Shown here: positions 1 to 8,625 of the stretch, in pieces
Numbering within the stretch: the first letter of the stretch is position 1
Layout: every line of letters starts with the position of its first letter
Assembly: GCF_900111925.1 (NCBI RefSeq)
Contig: NZ_FOKA01000013.1
Location: 48,709-112,708, forward strand
Source: Cellulomonas marina
GTDB lineage: Bacteria; Actinomycetota; Actinomycetes; Actinomycetales; Cellulomonadaceae
Length of the DNA: 64,000 nucleotides
Direction: 5' to 3'
Program-made: the position numbers and the translations under genes
Notes under the pieces: model-generated
Database searches by the model: none
Told to the model about the DNA's origin: nothing
The model's input: the letters and a program-made list of their open reading frames with translations, nothing else

Positions 1-537
1 CGGCGCGCTCACGTGCCCGGAGGCCAGCCCGTGCGCGAGGGCGTCACGGACCGACCCCGCGGCGGCGCGCACGTGCCCCAGCCGGCCGGCCACCGCCGCC
101 CAGTCCTCCTCCGTGGTCCGGGGCATGAGCAGGAAGATGCCCTGCAGCACCTGCACGGGCGACCCGATCGGCCGCAGCGCCACGAGGTCCTCGCCGGCCT
201 CGTGCACCGCGAGCTGCGCGGTGAGCCGCTCGCGCAGCAGCGCGGCGCACCGGCGGTCGTCGTCGTCGCGGACGGCGGCCCCCTCGAGCTCGGCCAGGGC
301 CGCCCGCGCCGCCGCCGCGCGCTCCGCGAGCCCGGCGGCGGACAGGTCCGGCATCCGGTCGTCCCCGGGGCGGATCCCCAGCCCGGTGCCGACCGCCGGG
401 TCGAGGTCGGCGAGCCGCTCGACCCAGCGGTCGGCGACCTCCCGGGCGGTGGGGGCGTCGGACGGGGTGCTCGTCGTCGGCGGGGTCGTCGGCGGGGTCG
501 TCGGCGGGGTCGTCGGCGCGGTCGTCGGCGGGGTCAT
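1..537 (-). CDS. DUF885 family protein, N-terminal part (runs off the left edge)
   Basis: Partial gene: 179 codons from ATG 537 down to the window edge, with no stop. After a Pro/Thr-rich start, the sequence resembles actinobacterial DUF885 proteins, which are helical, putatively zinc-dependent and peptidase-like. It has a short ADRWVERLADLDPAVGTGLG-type opening, then a segment ending SPVQVLQGIFLLMP and an HVSAP stretch. The C-terminal part that would carry metal ligands lies outside the window. The start is supported by a TAGGGT hexamer 7 nt upstream (leaderless geometry). Residues 2-22 (PTTPPTT...) are encoded by five 12-bp tandem repeats, so the extreme N-terminus is probably a disordered tail. 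The family is fairly sure; the substrate is unknown. Confidence 0.7.
   Translation of the reverse strand, partial: MTPPTTAPTTPPTTPPTTPPTTSTPSDAPTAREVADRWVERLADLDPAVGTGLGIRPGDDRMPDLSAAGLAERAAAARAALAELEGAAVRDDDDRRCAALLRERLTAQLAVHEAGEDLVALRPIGSPVQVLQGIFLLMPRTTEEDWAAVAGRLGHVRAAAGSVRDALAHGLASGHVSAP
473..532. repeat. five tandem 12-bp repeats at the start of the DUF885 gene
   Basis: The unit GTCGTCGGCGGG is repeated five times head to tail, with one base changed in the fourth copy. On the minus strand it encodes Pro-Pro-Thr-Thr units directly after the start codon. Confidence 0.9.
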
Positions 538-544
538 CCTCGCG

Positions 545-550
545 ACCCTA
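545..550 (-). promoter_or_regulatory. -10 element for a leaderless DUF885 transcript
   Basis: TAGGGT on the minus strand ends 7 nt before ATG 537, so transcription would begin at or next to the start codon. No clear -35 is seen. Confidence 0.5.
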
Positions 551-657
551 CGGGCGTGTCGTCGCAGGGCGCACGGCGACGAGGCCGCGCCCGCGCGCGG
601 GTCGACCGGAGGTGAGCCGACCGGGCGGACGTGGGTGGGGCGGGTGAGGATGGCCCG

Positions 658-1533
658 GTGGGGCCCGCCGTCGAGACGTACCGCTTCCTCCGCCTCGGCG
701 TCGCAGGCCTGGTCCTGCTCCTGCTGCTCGCGCTCGTGCTGCTGCGGGTGACGGGCGCGGGCGCTCACGGCGGCACGGTCGTCCTCGACTCCATCAGCGC
801 CGCCTACTGGACGCCCGTCCGGGACGTCCTGGTCGGCGTGCTCGTCGCCACCGGGACGGCGCTGCTGGCCATCCGGGGACGGCGCGGCACGGAGGACGGG
901 CTGCTCAACCTGGCCGGTCTTCTGGCGCCCGTCGTCGGGCTGGCGCCGACCCCGCTGGCCGCCGACGACCCCCGCTGCGCGGGCCGCCGGTGCCTCCCGC
1001 CGGGCGCCGCGGAGGCCGTCGGCGTGCAGGTCGCGGCGCTGCTCGTCGTCGGCACGGTCCTGCTGGTCGTCACGGCGCTCGTGCAGCGCCGACGGCGGGG
1101 CTCGCCGGGACGCACGCAGGAGCTGCGCTGGACGGCGGTCGCCGCGCTCGTCTGGGCCGCCCTGACGGTCTGGTTCGTGCTGGGCCGGCCCTCGTTCCTG
1201 CTCCTCGCGCACTGGGTGGCCGCGGTCGCGCTGTTCGGCCTCGTCGCCGGAGTCGCGGCGCTCAACGCGCGCGCCGTCCGCACCCGCGTCTCGGTGCGCG
1301 CCCTGCGTCCCGGGCAGTACGCGGGTGCCTACGCCGCCATCGCGGTCGGGATGGCCGGCACGGTGGTGGCCGCGGCCCTGCTCGCAGGGGCGCAGGCGGT
1401 GGGACTGGTCGACCCCCCGCGCGGCACGGTGCTCGTCGTCGAGCTCGTGCTGCTGCTGCTCTTCGCCGCGTTCTGGGTGCTGCAGACGGCCGAGAACTGG
1501 GAGGAGGGCGTCCCGCCGGGTGCGGCCGGCTGA
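658..1533 (+). CDS. multi-pass membrane protein of unknown function
   Basis: 291 aa from GTG 658, with about eight hydrophobic segments alternating with Arg-rich cytoplasmic loops. The loop after the first helix reads DSISAAYWTPVRDVLVG, and a Cys-containing loop (DDPRCAGRRCLPP) sits between later helices and could be disulphide-bonded outside. I do not recognise a characterised family. GTG 631 in the same frame is possible, but GTG 658 follows GAGGAT by 6 nt, the start geometry seen in many genes here, and GAGGA could also act as a ribosome site. The gene stands alone: it is divergent from the DUF885 gene, convergent with the DoxX-like gene, and ends in a terminator stem overlapping its stop codon. 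Confidence 0.75.
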   Translation: MGPAVETYRFLRLGVAGLVLLLLLALVLLRVTGAGAHGGTVVLDSISAAYWTPVRDVLVGVLVATGTALLAIRGRRGTEDGLLNLAGLLAPVVGLAPTPLAADDPRCAGRRCLPPGAAEAVGVQVAALLVVGTVLLVVTALVQRRRRGSPGRTQELRWTAVAALVWAALTVWFVLGRPSFLLLAHWVAAVALFGLVAGVAALNARAVRTRVSVRALRPGQYAGAYAAIAVGMAGTVVAAALLAGAQAVGLVDPPRGTVLVVELVLLLLFAAFWVLQTAENWEEGVPPGAAG

Positions 1534-1543
1534 CGCCCTCCTC
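1501..1543 (+). terminator. hairpin terminator overlapping the stop codon of the membrane protein gene
   Basis: GAGGAGGGCGTC (1501-1512) is perfectly complementary to GACGCCCTCCTC (1532-1543). The 19-nt loop and the right arm contain the TGA stop. There is no U-tract, which is usual in high-GC actinobacteria. A smaller stem, GCGCCC/GGGCGC, follows at 1547-1561. Confidence 0.6.
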
Positions 1544-1595
1544 CTCGCGCCCGCCGGGCGCGGGCCCTTCGTCGCGCTCTCTCGGGCGCGGTCCC

Positions 1596-1997
1596 TCAGT
1601 CGCGGTCGAGCAGCAGGTTGGCCGCGATGCCGACGAGGAACACGTCCTTCGCCACGCCGATGCCGTCGGGGCTCGGCCGCAGGTCGTACCCCTCGCCGTG
1701 CAGAGCCGGCGTCCGGGCGTACATGCCGACGAGGCCGCCGGAGAAGGCACCGAGGGCCAGCGCGGCCAGCTTCGTCGGCACCGCGGGGAGCAGCAGGGCC
1801 GCCCCCAGCGCGATCTCGGCGGCGGACAGGGCCCGCAGGAACGTGCGCGGCTCGACGTCCTCGAGGAACGGGTAGGCGTTGGCCGCCATCGCGTGCAGCG
1901 CCTGGGCCGTGCCCTCGTCGCCGCCGCGCTTGGACAGCCCGGAGTTGAGGATGTACGCACCGGCGGCGAGGCGGGGCGGGACGTGGCGGAGCTTCAC
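1596..1997 (-). CDS. DoxX-like small membrane protein
   Basis: 133 aa, GTG start preceded by AGGAGG six bases upstream. It has four hydrophobic segments and a DoxX-type layout: RLAAGAYILNSGLSK at the N-terminus, then LSAAEIALGAALLLP, a glycine-rich third helix and a last helix before LLLDRD. DoxX family proteins are poorly defined four-helix membrane proteins linked to respiratory or oxidative-stress complexes. Nothing in the neighbourhood (membrane protein, der) defines a partner. Confidence 0.7.
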   Translation of the reverse strand: MKLRHVPPRLAAGAYILNSGLSKRGGDEGTAQALHAMAANAYPFLEDVEPRTFLRALSAAEIALGAALLLPAVPTKLAALALGAFSGGLVGMYARTPALHGEGYDLRPSPDGIGVAKDVFLVGIAANLLLDRD

Positions 1998-2066
1998 GGG
2001 TCCTCCTGGGAGACGACGACGGGTGTCCCCGGCACGGTACGGCCTGCCCGCCCCGCCCGCCGGACG

Positions 2067-3551
2067 TCAGCGCTTGCGCTTCTCCCGCACGCGGACGGCG
2101 ACCTGGATCGGGGTGCCCTCGAACCCGAACGCCTCCCGCAGCCGCCGCTCGATGAACCGGCGGTACTGGGGCTCGAGGAACCCGGTCGCGAACACCACGA
2201 ACCGCGGCGGCCGCGTGGCGGCCTGGGTGGCGAAGAGGATGCGCGGCTGCTTGCCGCCCCGCAGGGGGTGCGGGTGCGCGGCGACGAGCTCACCCAGGAA
2301 GGCGTTGAGCCGGCCGGTGGGGATGCGGGTGTCCCACGAGTCCAGGGACCGCTCGAGCGCGGGCACGAGCCGGTCCGTGTGCCAGCCCGTGCGCGCGGAG
2401 ACGTTGACGCGGGGCGCCCAGCGGATCTGCACGAGCTCCTTCTCGATCTCGCGCTCGAGGTAGGGCCGGCGGTCCTCGTCCATGAGGTCCCACTTGTTGT
2501 AGGCGATGACGAGCGCGCGCCCGGCGTCGACGACCTGCTGGATGACGCGGGTGTCCTGCTCCGTCATCGGCTCCGAGGCGTCGAGCAGCACGACCGCCAC
2601 CTCGGCCTTCTCGATGGCGGCCTGCGTGCGCAGCGAGGCGTAGAAGTCGGCCCCCGAGGTCTGGTGGACGCGGCGCCGGATGCCGGCCGTGTCGACGAAG
2701 ACGTAGGGGACGCCCTTGAGCTCGACGAGCTCGTCCACCGGGTCCCGGGTGGTGCCCGCGGTGGCGTCGACGACGACCCGCTCGGCGCCCAGCACCTTGT
2801 TGAGCAGCGAGGACTTGCCGACGTTCGGCCGCCCGACGAGGGCCACCCGCCGCGGGCCGCGCACGGGTGCCCGGCCGTGCGCGGTGACCTCGGGCAGCGC
2901 GTCCATCGCGGCGTCGAGGAGGTCCCCGGTCCCGCGCCCGTGCAGCGCCGAGACGGGGTACGGCTGCCCGAGGCCGAGGCTCCACAGCTCCGCCGCCTCC
3001 GCCTCACCCCGGGGGCCGTCGACCTTGTTGGCCGCGAGCACGACGGGCTTGCCCGAGCGGCGCAGCAGGCGGACGACGCGCTCGTCGGTGTCCGTCGAGC
3101 CGACCGTCGCGTCGACGACGAAGACGACGGCGTCCGCCAGGGAGATGGCCACCTCGGCCTGCTCGGCCACGCGCGCGTCGATCCCGGCGACGTCGACCTC
3201 CCAGCCGCCGGTGTCCACGAGCGTGAACTCGCGGCCCGCCCACTCCGCGGGGTAGCTCACGCGGTCCCGGGTGACGCCGGGCTTGTCCTCGACGACCGCC
3301 TCGCGCCGGCCGAGGATGCGGTTGACCAGGGTCGACTTGCCGACGTTCGGCCGCCCGACGACGGCCAGCACGGGCCAGGCCGCGTCGGCGCCGCCGTGCT
3401 CGTCGTCGTCGTCGCCGCCCTCGAGGAGGGCGAGGTCGGCCTCGTCGAGCTCGTAGTCGGCGAGGCCGGCGCGCAGGGCGCGCTCGCGCTCCGCGTCGTC
3501 CACCGGGTCCGGGGCGTCGGGGCCGGGGGCGTCGCTCGCGTCGAGGGTCAT
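2067..3551 (-). CDS. der: ribosome biogenesis GTPase Der (EngA)
   Basis: 494 aa. This is a double-GTPase required for 50S subunit maturation. The first P-loop GRPNVGKS lies at residues 66-73, followed by NKVD. A second GRPNVGKS lies in the middle, with NKWD later, and the C-terminal KH-like domain ends RVREKRKR. The first about 55 residues are an acidic extension, common in actinobacterial Der. ATG 3551 is preceded by GATGAT at 6 nt (3558-3563), the leaderless spacing. The gene follows the plsC-cmk-tyrA-rluB-scpBA block in the same direction, a conserved actinobacterial order, but a 183-bp repeat-bearing gap separates it from plsC. Confidence 0.97.
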   Translation of the reverse strand: MTLDASDAPGPDAPDPVDDAERERALRAGLADYELDEADLALLEGGDDDDEHGGADAAWPVLAVVGRPNVGKSTLVNRILGRREAVVEDKPGVTRDRVSYPAEWAGREFTLVDTGGWEVDVAGIDARVAEQAEVAISLADAVVFVVDATVGSTDTDERVVRLLRRSGKPVVLAANKVDGPRGEAEAAELWSLGLGQPYPVSALHGRGTGDLLDAAMDALPEVTAHGRAPVRGPRRVALVGRPNVGKSSLLNKVLGAERVVVDATAGTTRDPVDELVELKGVPYVFVDTAGIRRRVHQTSGADFYASLRTQAAIEKAEVAVVLLDASEPMTEQDTRVIQQVVDAGRALVIAYNKWDLMDEDRRPYLEREIEKELVQIRWAPRVNVSARTGWHTDRLVPALERSLDSWDTRIPTGRLNAFLGELVAAHPHPLRGGKQPRILFATQAATRPPRFVVFATGFLEPQYRRFIERRLREAFGFEGTPIQVAVRVREKRKR

Positions 3552-3644
3552 GGGGCCATCATCCCAGGCGCCCGGCCCCCGCCGCGCACCGGCGGGCGTA
3601 CGAGGTGGCAGGGCACCGAGCGAGGGCGCCGGACGGCCCCGTCC

Positions 3645-3716
3645 CGAGTGCCGTGCCGAGTGCCGTGCCGAGTGCCGTGCCGAGTGCCGTGCCGAGTGCC
3701 GTGCCGAGTGCCGTGC
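3645..3716. repeat. six tandem 12-bp repeats in the der-plsC gap
   Basis: Six copies of CGAGTGCCGTGC run head to tail in the 183-bp non-coding interval 3552-3734, between the der start and the stop of the upstream acyltransferase. An ORF can be read through them, but it matches nothing and overlaps the gene boundaries. The rest of the gap shows nothing recognisable. Confidence 0.92.
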
Positions 3717-3734
3717 CGGGGGTCGCGTCGGGCG

Positions 3735-4475
3735 TCAGGGGGCGCGCCGCGCGCCGGGGTCGTCGAGCGGCAGGGGCAGCCCGGAGCGCTCCGACGCGGC
3801 GACGACGAGCGCGGCCAGGGCGGTCCGGACCTCCTCCGCGGCGCGGCCGACCGCGTCGCGGCTCGTCTCGCCGGGGCGCCGACCGACGTCCAGCGGCTCG
3901 CCGAGCTCGAGCAGCAGCCGGCGCCGCGGCGGCGGCACGTGCCCGGAGGACTCCCCCGTGCGCCGGGTGCCGAGGATCGCGACGGGGACGACGGGCGCCC
4001 CGGCGTTGACGGCGAGCCAGGCGACACCTGCGCGCGCGCTGGCGACCGCCCCGCTGCCGCGGGTGCCCTCCGGGAAGACGCCGACAGCGCCGCCCCGGCG
4101 CAGCACCGCCAGCCCCGTGGCGAGCGCCGGCCGCCCGTTGGTGCGGTCGACGCTGATCTGCCCGGCCAGGCGCAGGACGGTCCCCACCGGGCCGCGGAAC
4201 ATCTCCTGCTTGACGAGGATGTGCAGCGGCCGTGGCGACAGCCCGACGAGCAGCGGCCCGTCGGCCACGCCCGTGTGGTTGGCGGCGAGGATCACGGGAC
4301 CGGTGCGCGGCACGCGTCCCGCGCCGACCACCTCCGTCGCCCACCAGCCGCGGGACAGCGCCCGCCCGACCTGCCGGGCCCACACCGGCCCCCACGCGGC
4401 GGGCGCCGCGGGTGCGCCGGACGCACCGGGCGCGTCGGGCGCGCCGGACACCGCCGCCGGCGGCCCGCCGCTCAC
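3735..4475 (-). CDS. 1-acylglycerol-3-phosphate O-acyltransferase family protein (PlsC-like)
   Basis: 246 aa. PlsC-type membrane-associated acyltransferase that puts the second acyl chain on lysophosphatidate, or a related acceptor. The catalytic NHxxxxD motif is NHTGVAD at residues 66-72, and the acceptor-binding motif FPEGTRGSG is near residue 134. The first about 30 residues are a Gly/Ala/Pro-rich leader of imperfect SGAP/DAPGA repeats. The GTG start (4475) overlaps the TGA of cmk as GTGA, so the pair is translationally coupled, as in many actinobacteria where cmk, plsC and der are neighbours. The exact acyl acceptor cannot be told from sequence. Confidence 0.9.
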   Translation of the reverse strand: MSGGPPAAVSGAPDAPGASGAPAAPAAWGPVWARQVGRALSRGWWATEVVGAGRVPRTGPVILAANHTGVADGPLLVGLSPRPLHILVKQEMFRGPVGTVLRLAGQISVDRTNGRPALATGLAVLRRGGAVGVFPEGTRGSGAVASARAGVAWLAVNAGAPVVPVAILGTRRTGESSGHVPPPRRRLLLELGEPLDVGRRPGETSRDAVGRAAEEVRTALAALVVAASERSGLPLPLDDPGARRAP

Positions 4476-5245
4476 GCCCGGCCCGCGGCGCGCACGACCG
4501 CGAGCAGCGCGTCCACCGTCTCCTCGAAGGAGAGGTCCGAGCTGTCGACGGTGACGACGCCGTCGGCCGCGGTGCGGAACTCGACGACGGTGGAGTCCTG
4601 CGCGTCGCGCCGGACCACCTGGTCGTGCGTCGCCGCGACGGCCGCCGCGTCGGCGGTCCCGTGCACCTCGAGCGAGCGGCGGCGCAGGCGCGCCCCCTCG
4701 CTGGCGGTGAGGAGGACGCGGACCGGGGCGTCGGGTGCGATGGCGGTGGTGATGTCGCGCCCCTCGGCGACGACGCCGCGCCCGCCCGACCAGCCGCCGG
4801 TGCGCTCGGCCGCGATGACGGCCCGCTGGCGGTCGCCGAGCGCGGCGCGCGCGTCGAGGTTGGTGGCGACCGCGCTGACGGCGGCGGAGACCTCCGTCGT
4901 GCGGATCGCCGCAGTCACGTCGTCGCCGTCGAGGAGCACGGTCGGCGCCTCGGGGTCCAGGCCCTGCTCGAGCGGCAGCGCGCGCACGGCCGCCGTGACG
5001 GCGGGGGCGTCGTCGAGCGCGACCCCCTGCCGGACGCACCACAGGGTGGCCGCGCGGTACATCGCGCCCGTGTCGAGGTACGCGAGCCCCAGCGCGCGGG
5101 CGACCGCCCGCGACACGCTCGACTTGCCCGAGCCCGAGGGCCCGTCGACCGCGACGACGAGCCCGTCGTCGGTGCTGACGTCGCCGGTGCTGACGTCGCC
5201 GGTGCTGACGTCGCCGTGGCCCCGCGGGCCGCCTGCCGTGCTCAT
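4472..5245 (-). CDS. cmk: cytidylate kinase
   Basis: 257 aa. Phosphorylates CMP and dCMP with ATP to the diphosphates for nucleic acid and CDP-lipid synthesis. The P-loop GPSGSGKS is at residues 35-42. It is followed by LDTGAMYRA and GRDITTAI, typical Cmk substrate-site motifs, and a C-terminal SS(D)LSFEETVDALL segment. The N-terminus before the P-loop carries three GDVST repeats encoded by a 15-bp tandem repeat and is probably disordered. ATG 5245 overlaps the end of tyrA by four bases; downstream, plsC is coupled by GTGA. Confidence 0.97.
   Translation of the reverse strand: MSTAGGPRGHGDVSTGDVSTGDVSTDDGLVVAVDGPSGSGKSSVSRAVARALGLAYLDTGAMYRAATLWCVRQGVALDDAPAVTAAVRALPLEQGLDPEAPTVLLDGDDVTAAIRTTEVSAAVSAVATNLDARAALGDRQRAVIAAERTGGWSGGRGVVAEGRDITTAIAPDAPVRVLLTASEGARLRRRSLEVHGTADAAAVAATHDQVVRRDAQDSTVVEFRTAADGVVTVDSSDLSFEETVDALLAVVRAAGRA
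5171..5215. repeat. three tandem 15-bp repeats near the start of cmk
   Basis: GGTGCTGACGTCGCC three times in a row. On the minus strand it encodes GDVST units at residues 11-25 of the kinase. Confidence 0.9.
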
Positions 5246-6387
5246 CGGACCAGTCTCCAACCGCGGCGCGTCAGCTCCGCCTCCAGGTGCTCGGCGCTGC
5301 CGGGCAGCACCGAGATGACGGCGACGCCGACCGGGCGGCCGGCGGCGTGCTCGAGCTCGAGGTCCTCGAGGTTGACCCCCGCCTCGCCCACGTCGGTGAG
5401 CAGCCGCGCGAGCTCGCCCGGCGCGTCCGGCACCAGCACGGGCACGAGCGCGTAGGGGCGCGAGGCACCGCCGTGCTTGCCCGGGACGCGCGCGACGCCG
5501 GCGTTGCCGGCCGCGACGGCGCCCGCCAGCGCAGCCAGCGCGCCGAGTCGGACCGTCTCCGGCCCGCTCGCGGCGTCGGCCGCGGCGAGCGCGTCGAGCA
5601 CGCGGTCGAGGTCCTCGCGCACCCCGAGCAGGACCGCGCGCACGGCGCCCGCGTTGGCGGCGAGGATCGAGGTCCACAGCGCCGGGTCGGACGCCGCGAT
5701 GCGGGTGACGTCCCGCAGGCCCTGCCCGGCGAGCTGCAGCGCCGCGTCGTCGGCCTCCCGCAGCCGCCCCGCGACGAGGCTCGCCGCGACCTGCGGCACG
5801 TGGGAGACGAGGGCGACGGCGGCGTCGTGCTCGTCGGCGGACATGCCGACCGGCACCGCGCCGAGGTCCACCGCCAGCGCGCGTACGGCCGCCAGGGCCT
5901 CGGGCCGCGACCGGCCCGAGCCGACGACGACCCACGGCCGCCCGAGGAACAGCTCGGGCACGGCCGCCGCGGGTCCGGAGCGCTCGCGCCCCGCCATCGG
6001 GTGGGACCCGACGTAGCGCTCGAGGTCCGCGCCGGCCTCGCGCAGCTCCGCGAGCACGTGCCCCTTGACGCTCGCGACGTCCGTGACGACCGCGTGCGGG
6101 TGGGCGGCGAGCTCCGCGGCCACGACGTCGGACGTGACGTCCGGCGGCGCGGCGACGACGACGAGCGCCGGCTCCGCGTCGTCGGGCGCCGCGGGCCGGC
6201 CGGCCCCCACGTCGCGGGCGAGGGCGAGCGCGGTGCGGCTCGGGTCGTGCAGCACGACGTCGACGCCCAGGCGCACGAGGGCCAGCCCGACGGACGCGCC
6301 GAGCAGCCCTGTGCCCACGACGCGGACAGGACCGGCCGTCGCCGGGGCCGGCACGCCGGCGGTGTGCGCCGCGGCGGGGGCCGTCAC
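5242..6387 (-). CDS. tyrA: prephenate dehydrogenase with C-terminal ACT domain
   Basis: 381 aa. NAD(P)-dependent oxidative decarboxylation of prephenate to 4-hydroxyphenylpyruvate in tyrosine synthesis. The Rossmann nucleotide motif GTGLLGAS is at residues 25-32. GSHPMAGRERSG is the diagnostic substrate-binding motif with the catalytic His. The last about 80 residues (ALVPVLVPDAPGELARLL onward) form an ACT domain, expected to bind tyrosine for feedback control. The GTG start at 6387 overlaps the rluB stop (GTGA), and the stop overlaps cmk, so it sits inside a coupled operon. Confidence 0.96.
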   Translation of the reverse strand: MTAPAAAHTAGVPAPATAGPVRVVGTGLLGASVGLALVRLGVDVVLHDPSRTALALARDVGAGRPAAPDDAEPALVVVAAPPDVTSDVVAAELAAHPHAVVTDVASVKGHVLAELREAGADLERYVGSHPMAGRERSGPAAAVPELFLGRPWVVVGSGRSRPEALAAVRALAVDLGAVPVGMSADEHDAAVALVSHVPQVAASLVAGRLREADDAALQLAGQGLRDVTRIAASDPALWTSILAANAGAVRAVLLGVREDLDRVLDALAAADAASGPETVRLGALAALAGAVAAGNAGVARVPGKHGGASRPYALVPVLVPDAPGELARLLTDVGEAGVNLEDLELEHAAGRPVGVAVISVLPGSAEHLEAELTRRGWRLVR

Positions 6388-7862
6388 AGCCCCACCGACG
6401 TCATGAGCGAGCCCACCTCCGTGCGGCTGAGCACGCGCGTCCGGCCGGGCTTGAGGTCGCCGAGCCGGATGGGGCCGACCTGGGTGCGCACGAGCTTCGT
6501 CACCGGGTGCCCCACCTCCTCCAGGAGGCGACGCACGACGCGGTTGCGCCCCTCGTGCAGCACGACCTCGACGAGCGACGCGCCCGCCACCTGCTGCACG
6601 AGGCGGACCTTGTCGGGGTGCACCGGGCCGTCCTCGAGCTCGACGCCGGCCTGCAGGCGCGCGAGCGTGCCGGGCGTGACGCGGCCCTCGACCTCCGCGA
6701 GGTACGTCTTGGGCACGCCGTGCGCCGGGTGCGCGAGCCGGTTGGCGAGCTCGCCGTCGTTCGTCAGCAGGAGCAGGCCCTCCGTCTCGGCGTCGAGGCG
6801 CCCGACGTGGAACAGCCGCTCGGGGCGGTCGGCGACGAGGTCGGCCAGCGACGGCCGGCCGTTCTCGTCGTGCATCGTCGAGACGACGCCGCGGGGCTTG
6901 TTCAGGGCGATCGTCACCGCCGACTCGTCGAGCTGCACGCGCATGCCGTCGAGGTGGATGACGGCGGTCCGCGGGTCGACCCGCACGCCGAGCTCGGTGA
7001 CGACGCTGCCGTCCACCGTCACGCGGCCGGAGGCGATGAGGTTCTCGCACGCGCGGCGCGAGCCGAGGCCCGCCGCCGCCAGGACCTTCTGCAGGCGCGT
7101 GCCGTCCGGGTCGTGCACGTCGATCTCCGGCAGCGCCGCCGGGCGGGGACCGCGCGGCGCGCCGGCGACGCGCGCGGCCGGGCGACGCGCACCGGCGCCC
7201 GCACCAGCACCAGCAGCACCGCGCTGGCCTCGGGCGCCCGGGCCGGGGCCGCCCTTGCCCGGCACCCGGCCGCCGGCACGCGCCGGGGCGCGCGACGCTG
7301 CCCGCGGACCCGCGGACGACGACCGGTCCTCGCGCTCCGGCCGTCCCTCCCGCTCGGACCGGGACGCAGGGGCCCGGTCGTCACGCCGGGTGTCACGGCG
7401 GTCGTCGCGCCGGTCGTCACGAGCCCCGTACCCCGCGCGCGAGGCGCCCGGACGCCGGTCGTCACGCCGGTCGTCACGCCTGTCGTCACGCCGGTCGTCA
7501 CGCCGGTCGTCACGGCGGTCGTCACGCCGGTCGTCACGCCTGTCGTCACGCCGGTCGTCACGAGCGCCGTACGACGCGCGGGGTGCGCCCGGGCGGCGGT
7601 CGTCGCGCGGGCCGCCACCACGCTCGTCGCCGCGGCCGGCGCCCCGGCCGCCGGACGGACCGGCGCCGCGCGCGCCGCCCTGACCACCGTCACGACCGCC
7701 GCGGCCACGGCCCTGACCGCTGCCCCGTGCGCCGCCCTGGCCGGCACCACGTCCGGCGCCCTGCCCCGGTCGGCCGCCGCCGCGGGCACCGCCGCCCGCG
7801 CCGCCGCGTCCGCCGCCACCCGTGCCGGGGCCGCGGCCGCGGCCGCCTCGTGCGTCACTCAT
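6384..7862 (-). CDS. rluB: 23S rRNA pseudouridine synthase RluB with a long low-complexity N-terminus
   Basis: 492 aa, about twice the catalytic core. Residues 1 to about 245 are Gly/Arg/Asp-rich: RGG-like tracts, then arrays of Arg-Asp-Asp-Arg. The enzyme follows: S4 RNA-binding domain (TRLQKVLAAAGLGSRRACE), then the RsuA/RluB-type catalytic core with GRLDAETEGLLLLTNDG holding the catalytic Asp. It should convert one uridine in 23S rRNA helix 90 to pseudouridine. The charged RGG/RDDR tail probably contacts RNA, which is inference. ATG 7862 overlaps the scpB stop by 8 bp (ATGAGTGA). Confidence 0.94.
   Translation of the reverse strand: MSDARGGRGRGPGTGGGGRGGAGGGARGGGRPGQGAGRGAGQGGARGSGQGRGRGGRDGGQGGARGAGPSGGRGAGRGDERGGGPRDDRRPGAPRASYGARDDRRDDRRDDRRDDRRDDRRDDRRDDRRDDRRDDRRPGASRAGYGARDDRRDDRRDTRRDDRAPASRSEREGRPEREDRSSSAGPRAASRAPARAGGRVPGKGGPGPGARGQRGAAGAGAGAGARRPAARVAGAPRGPRPAALPEIDVHDPDGTRLQKVLAAAGLGSRRACENLIASGRVTVDGSVVTELGVRVDPRTAVIHLDGMRVQLDESAVTIALNKPRGVVSTMHDENGRPSLADLVADRPERLFHVGRLDAETEGLLLLTNDGELANRLAHPAHGVPKTYLAEVEGRVTPGTLARLQAGVELEDGPVHPDKVRLVQQVAGASLVEVVLHEGRNRVVRRLLEEVGHPVTKLVRTQVGPIRLGDLKPGRTRVLSRTEVGSLMTSVGL
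7452..7561. repeat. 12-bp repeat array coding for RDDR units in rluB
   Basis: About nine copies of GTCGTCACGCCG (with G/T variants) run in frame and encode consecutive Arg-Asp-Asp-Arg units on the minus strand. Shorter blocks of the same unit lie just downstream at 7378-7430. Confidence 0.9.
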
Positions 7863-8625
7863 CGTCGTCGTCCGTCCTGTCGTCGTCGGACCCGTCCCGG
7901 GCCCGGTCGTGCGCGTCGTGCCGTCCGCCCTGCTCGTCCCCCGGCGGCGGGCCCGAGGCGCCGCCGCGCGCGGTGGCGCCCGCCGTCCCGGCCGTGCGGA
8001 GCCCGCGCGACCCGGAACCGGCCTCGTCGAGGTCTCCCACCTCCGGCAGGTAGGGGGCGAGCGGCGGCAGGTCGTCGAGGGTGCCGAGCCCCAGCCGCTC
8101 GAGGAAGTATCCCGTGGTCCCGTAGAGCACCGCACCGGTGGTCGCGTCCTGACCCACCTCGGCGACGAGCCCGCGGGCCGTCAGCGTCCGCATGACGCCG
8201 TCCACGCTCACGCCACGGACGGCCGAGACCTGCCCCCGCGTCACCGGCTGCCGGTACGCGACGACGGCCAGCGTCTCCAGGGCCGCCTGCGTCAGGCGCG
8301 CCTGCTGCCCGTCGAGCACGAACCGCCCGACGACGTCGCCGTGGGCCGCCGAGGACCAGATCCGCCAGCCACCCGCCACCTCACGGAGCTCGAAGCCGCG
8401 GGGCCGGCCGCCGCCGGCGCCGGCGTACTCGTCGGCCAGCTCGGCCAGGAGCGCGCGGACCTGCGGCACCGGCAGCCCCAGCACCGCGGCGAGCCGCACG
8501 GCGGGCACGGGCTCGTCGGCGACGACGAGCACCGCCTCCAGCGCGGCCGCCGCCCCACCCGGCAGGGACGCGACGTCGGGGCCCTCCTCGGCGCCCAGGT
8601 CGGCACCCGCGTCCGGCGTGCTCAC
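7855..8625 (-). CDS. scpB: segregation and condensation protein B
   Basis: 256 aa. Winged-helix partner that dimerises and binds the kleisin ScpA in the SMC condensin complex. Two winged-helix domains are visible: ALEAVLVVADEPVPAVRLAAVLG at residues 24-47, and LAVVAYRQPVTRGQVSAVRGVSVDGVMRTL, which is highly typical of ScpB. The C-terminal about 60 residues are an acidic, low-complexity tail ending DDRTDDDDE, as in many actinobacterial ScpB. The GTG start overlaps the scpA stop as GTGA. Confidence 0.96.
   Translation of the reverse strand: MSTPDAGADLGAEEGPDVASLPGGAAAALEAVLVVADEPVPAVRLAAVLGLPVPQVRALLAELADEYAGAGGGRPRGFELREVAGGWRIWSSAAHGDVVGRFVLDGQQARLTQAALETLAVVAYRQPVTRGQVSAVRGVSVDGVMRTLTARGLVAEVGQDATTGAVLYGTTGYFLERLGLGTLDDLPPLAPYLPEVGDLDEAGSGSRGLRTAGTAGATARGGASGPPPGDEQGGRHDAHDRARDGSDDDRTDDDDE

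Noticed and set aside
3548..4027. Minus-strand frame reading RHGT repeats through the der-plsC gap
   Set aside because: It overlaps plsC out of frame and consists only of the repeat translation; there is no start signal.
990..5318. Very long plus-strand open frame (over 1400 codons) across der, plsC and cmk
   Set aside because: It lies antisense to clearly conserved genes and has shadow composition (His/Arg/Gly/Pro rich, no domains); such frames are expected at this GC content.
7452..7561. Possible CRISPR array (regular short repeats)
   Set aside because: The units are 12 bp with no spacers, are in frame, and encode RDDR inside rluB.
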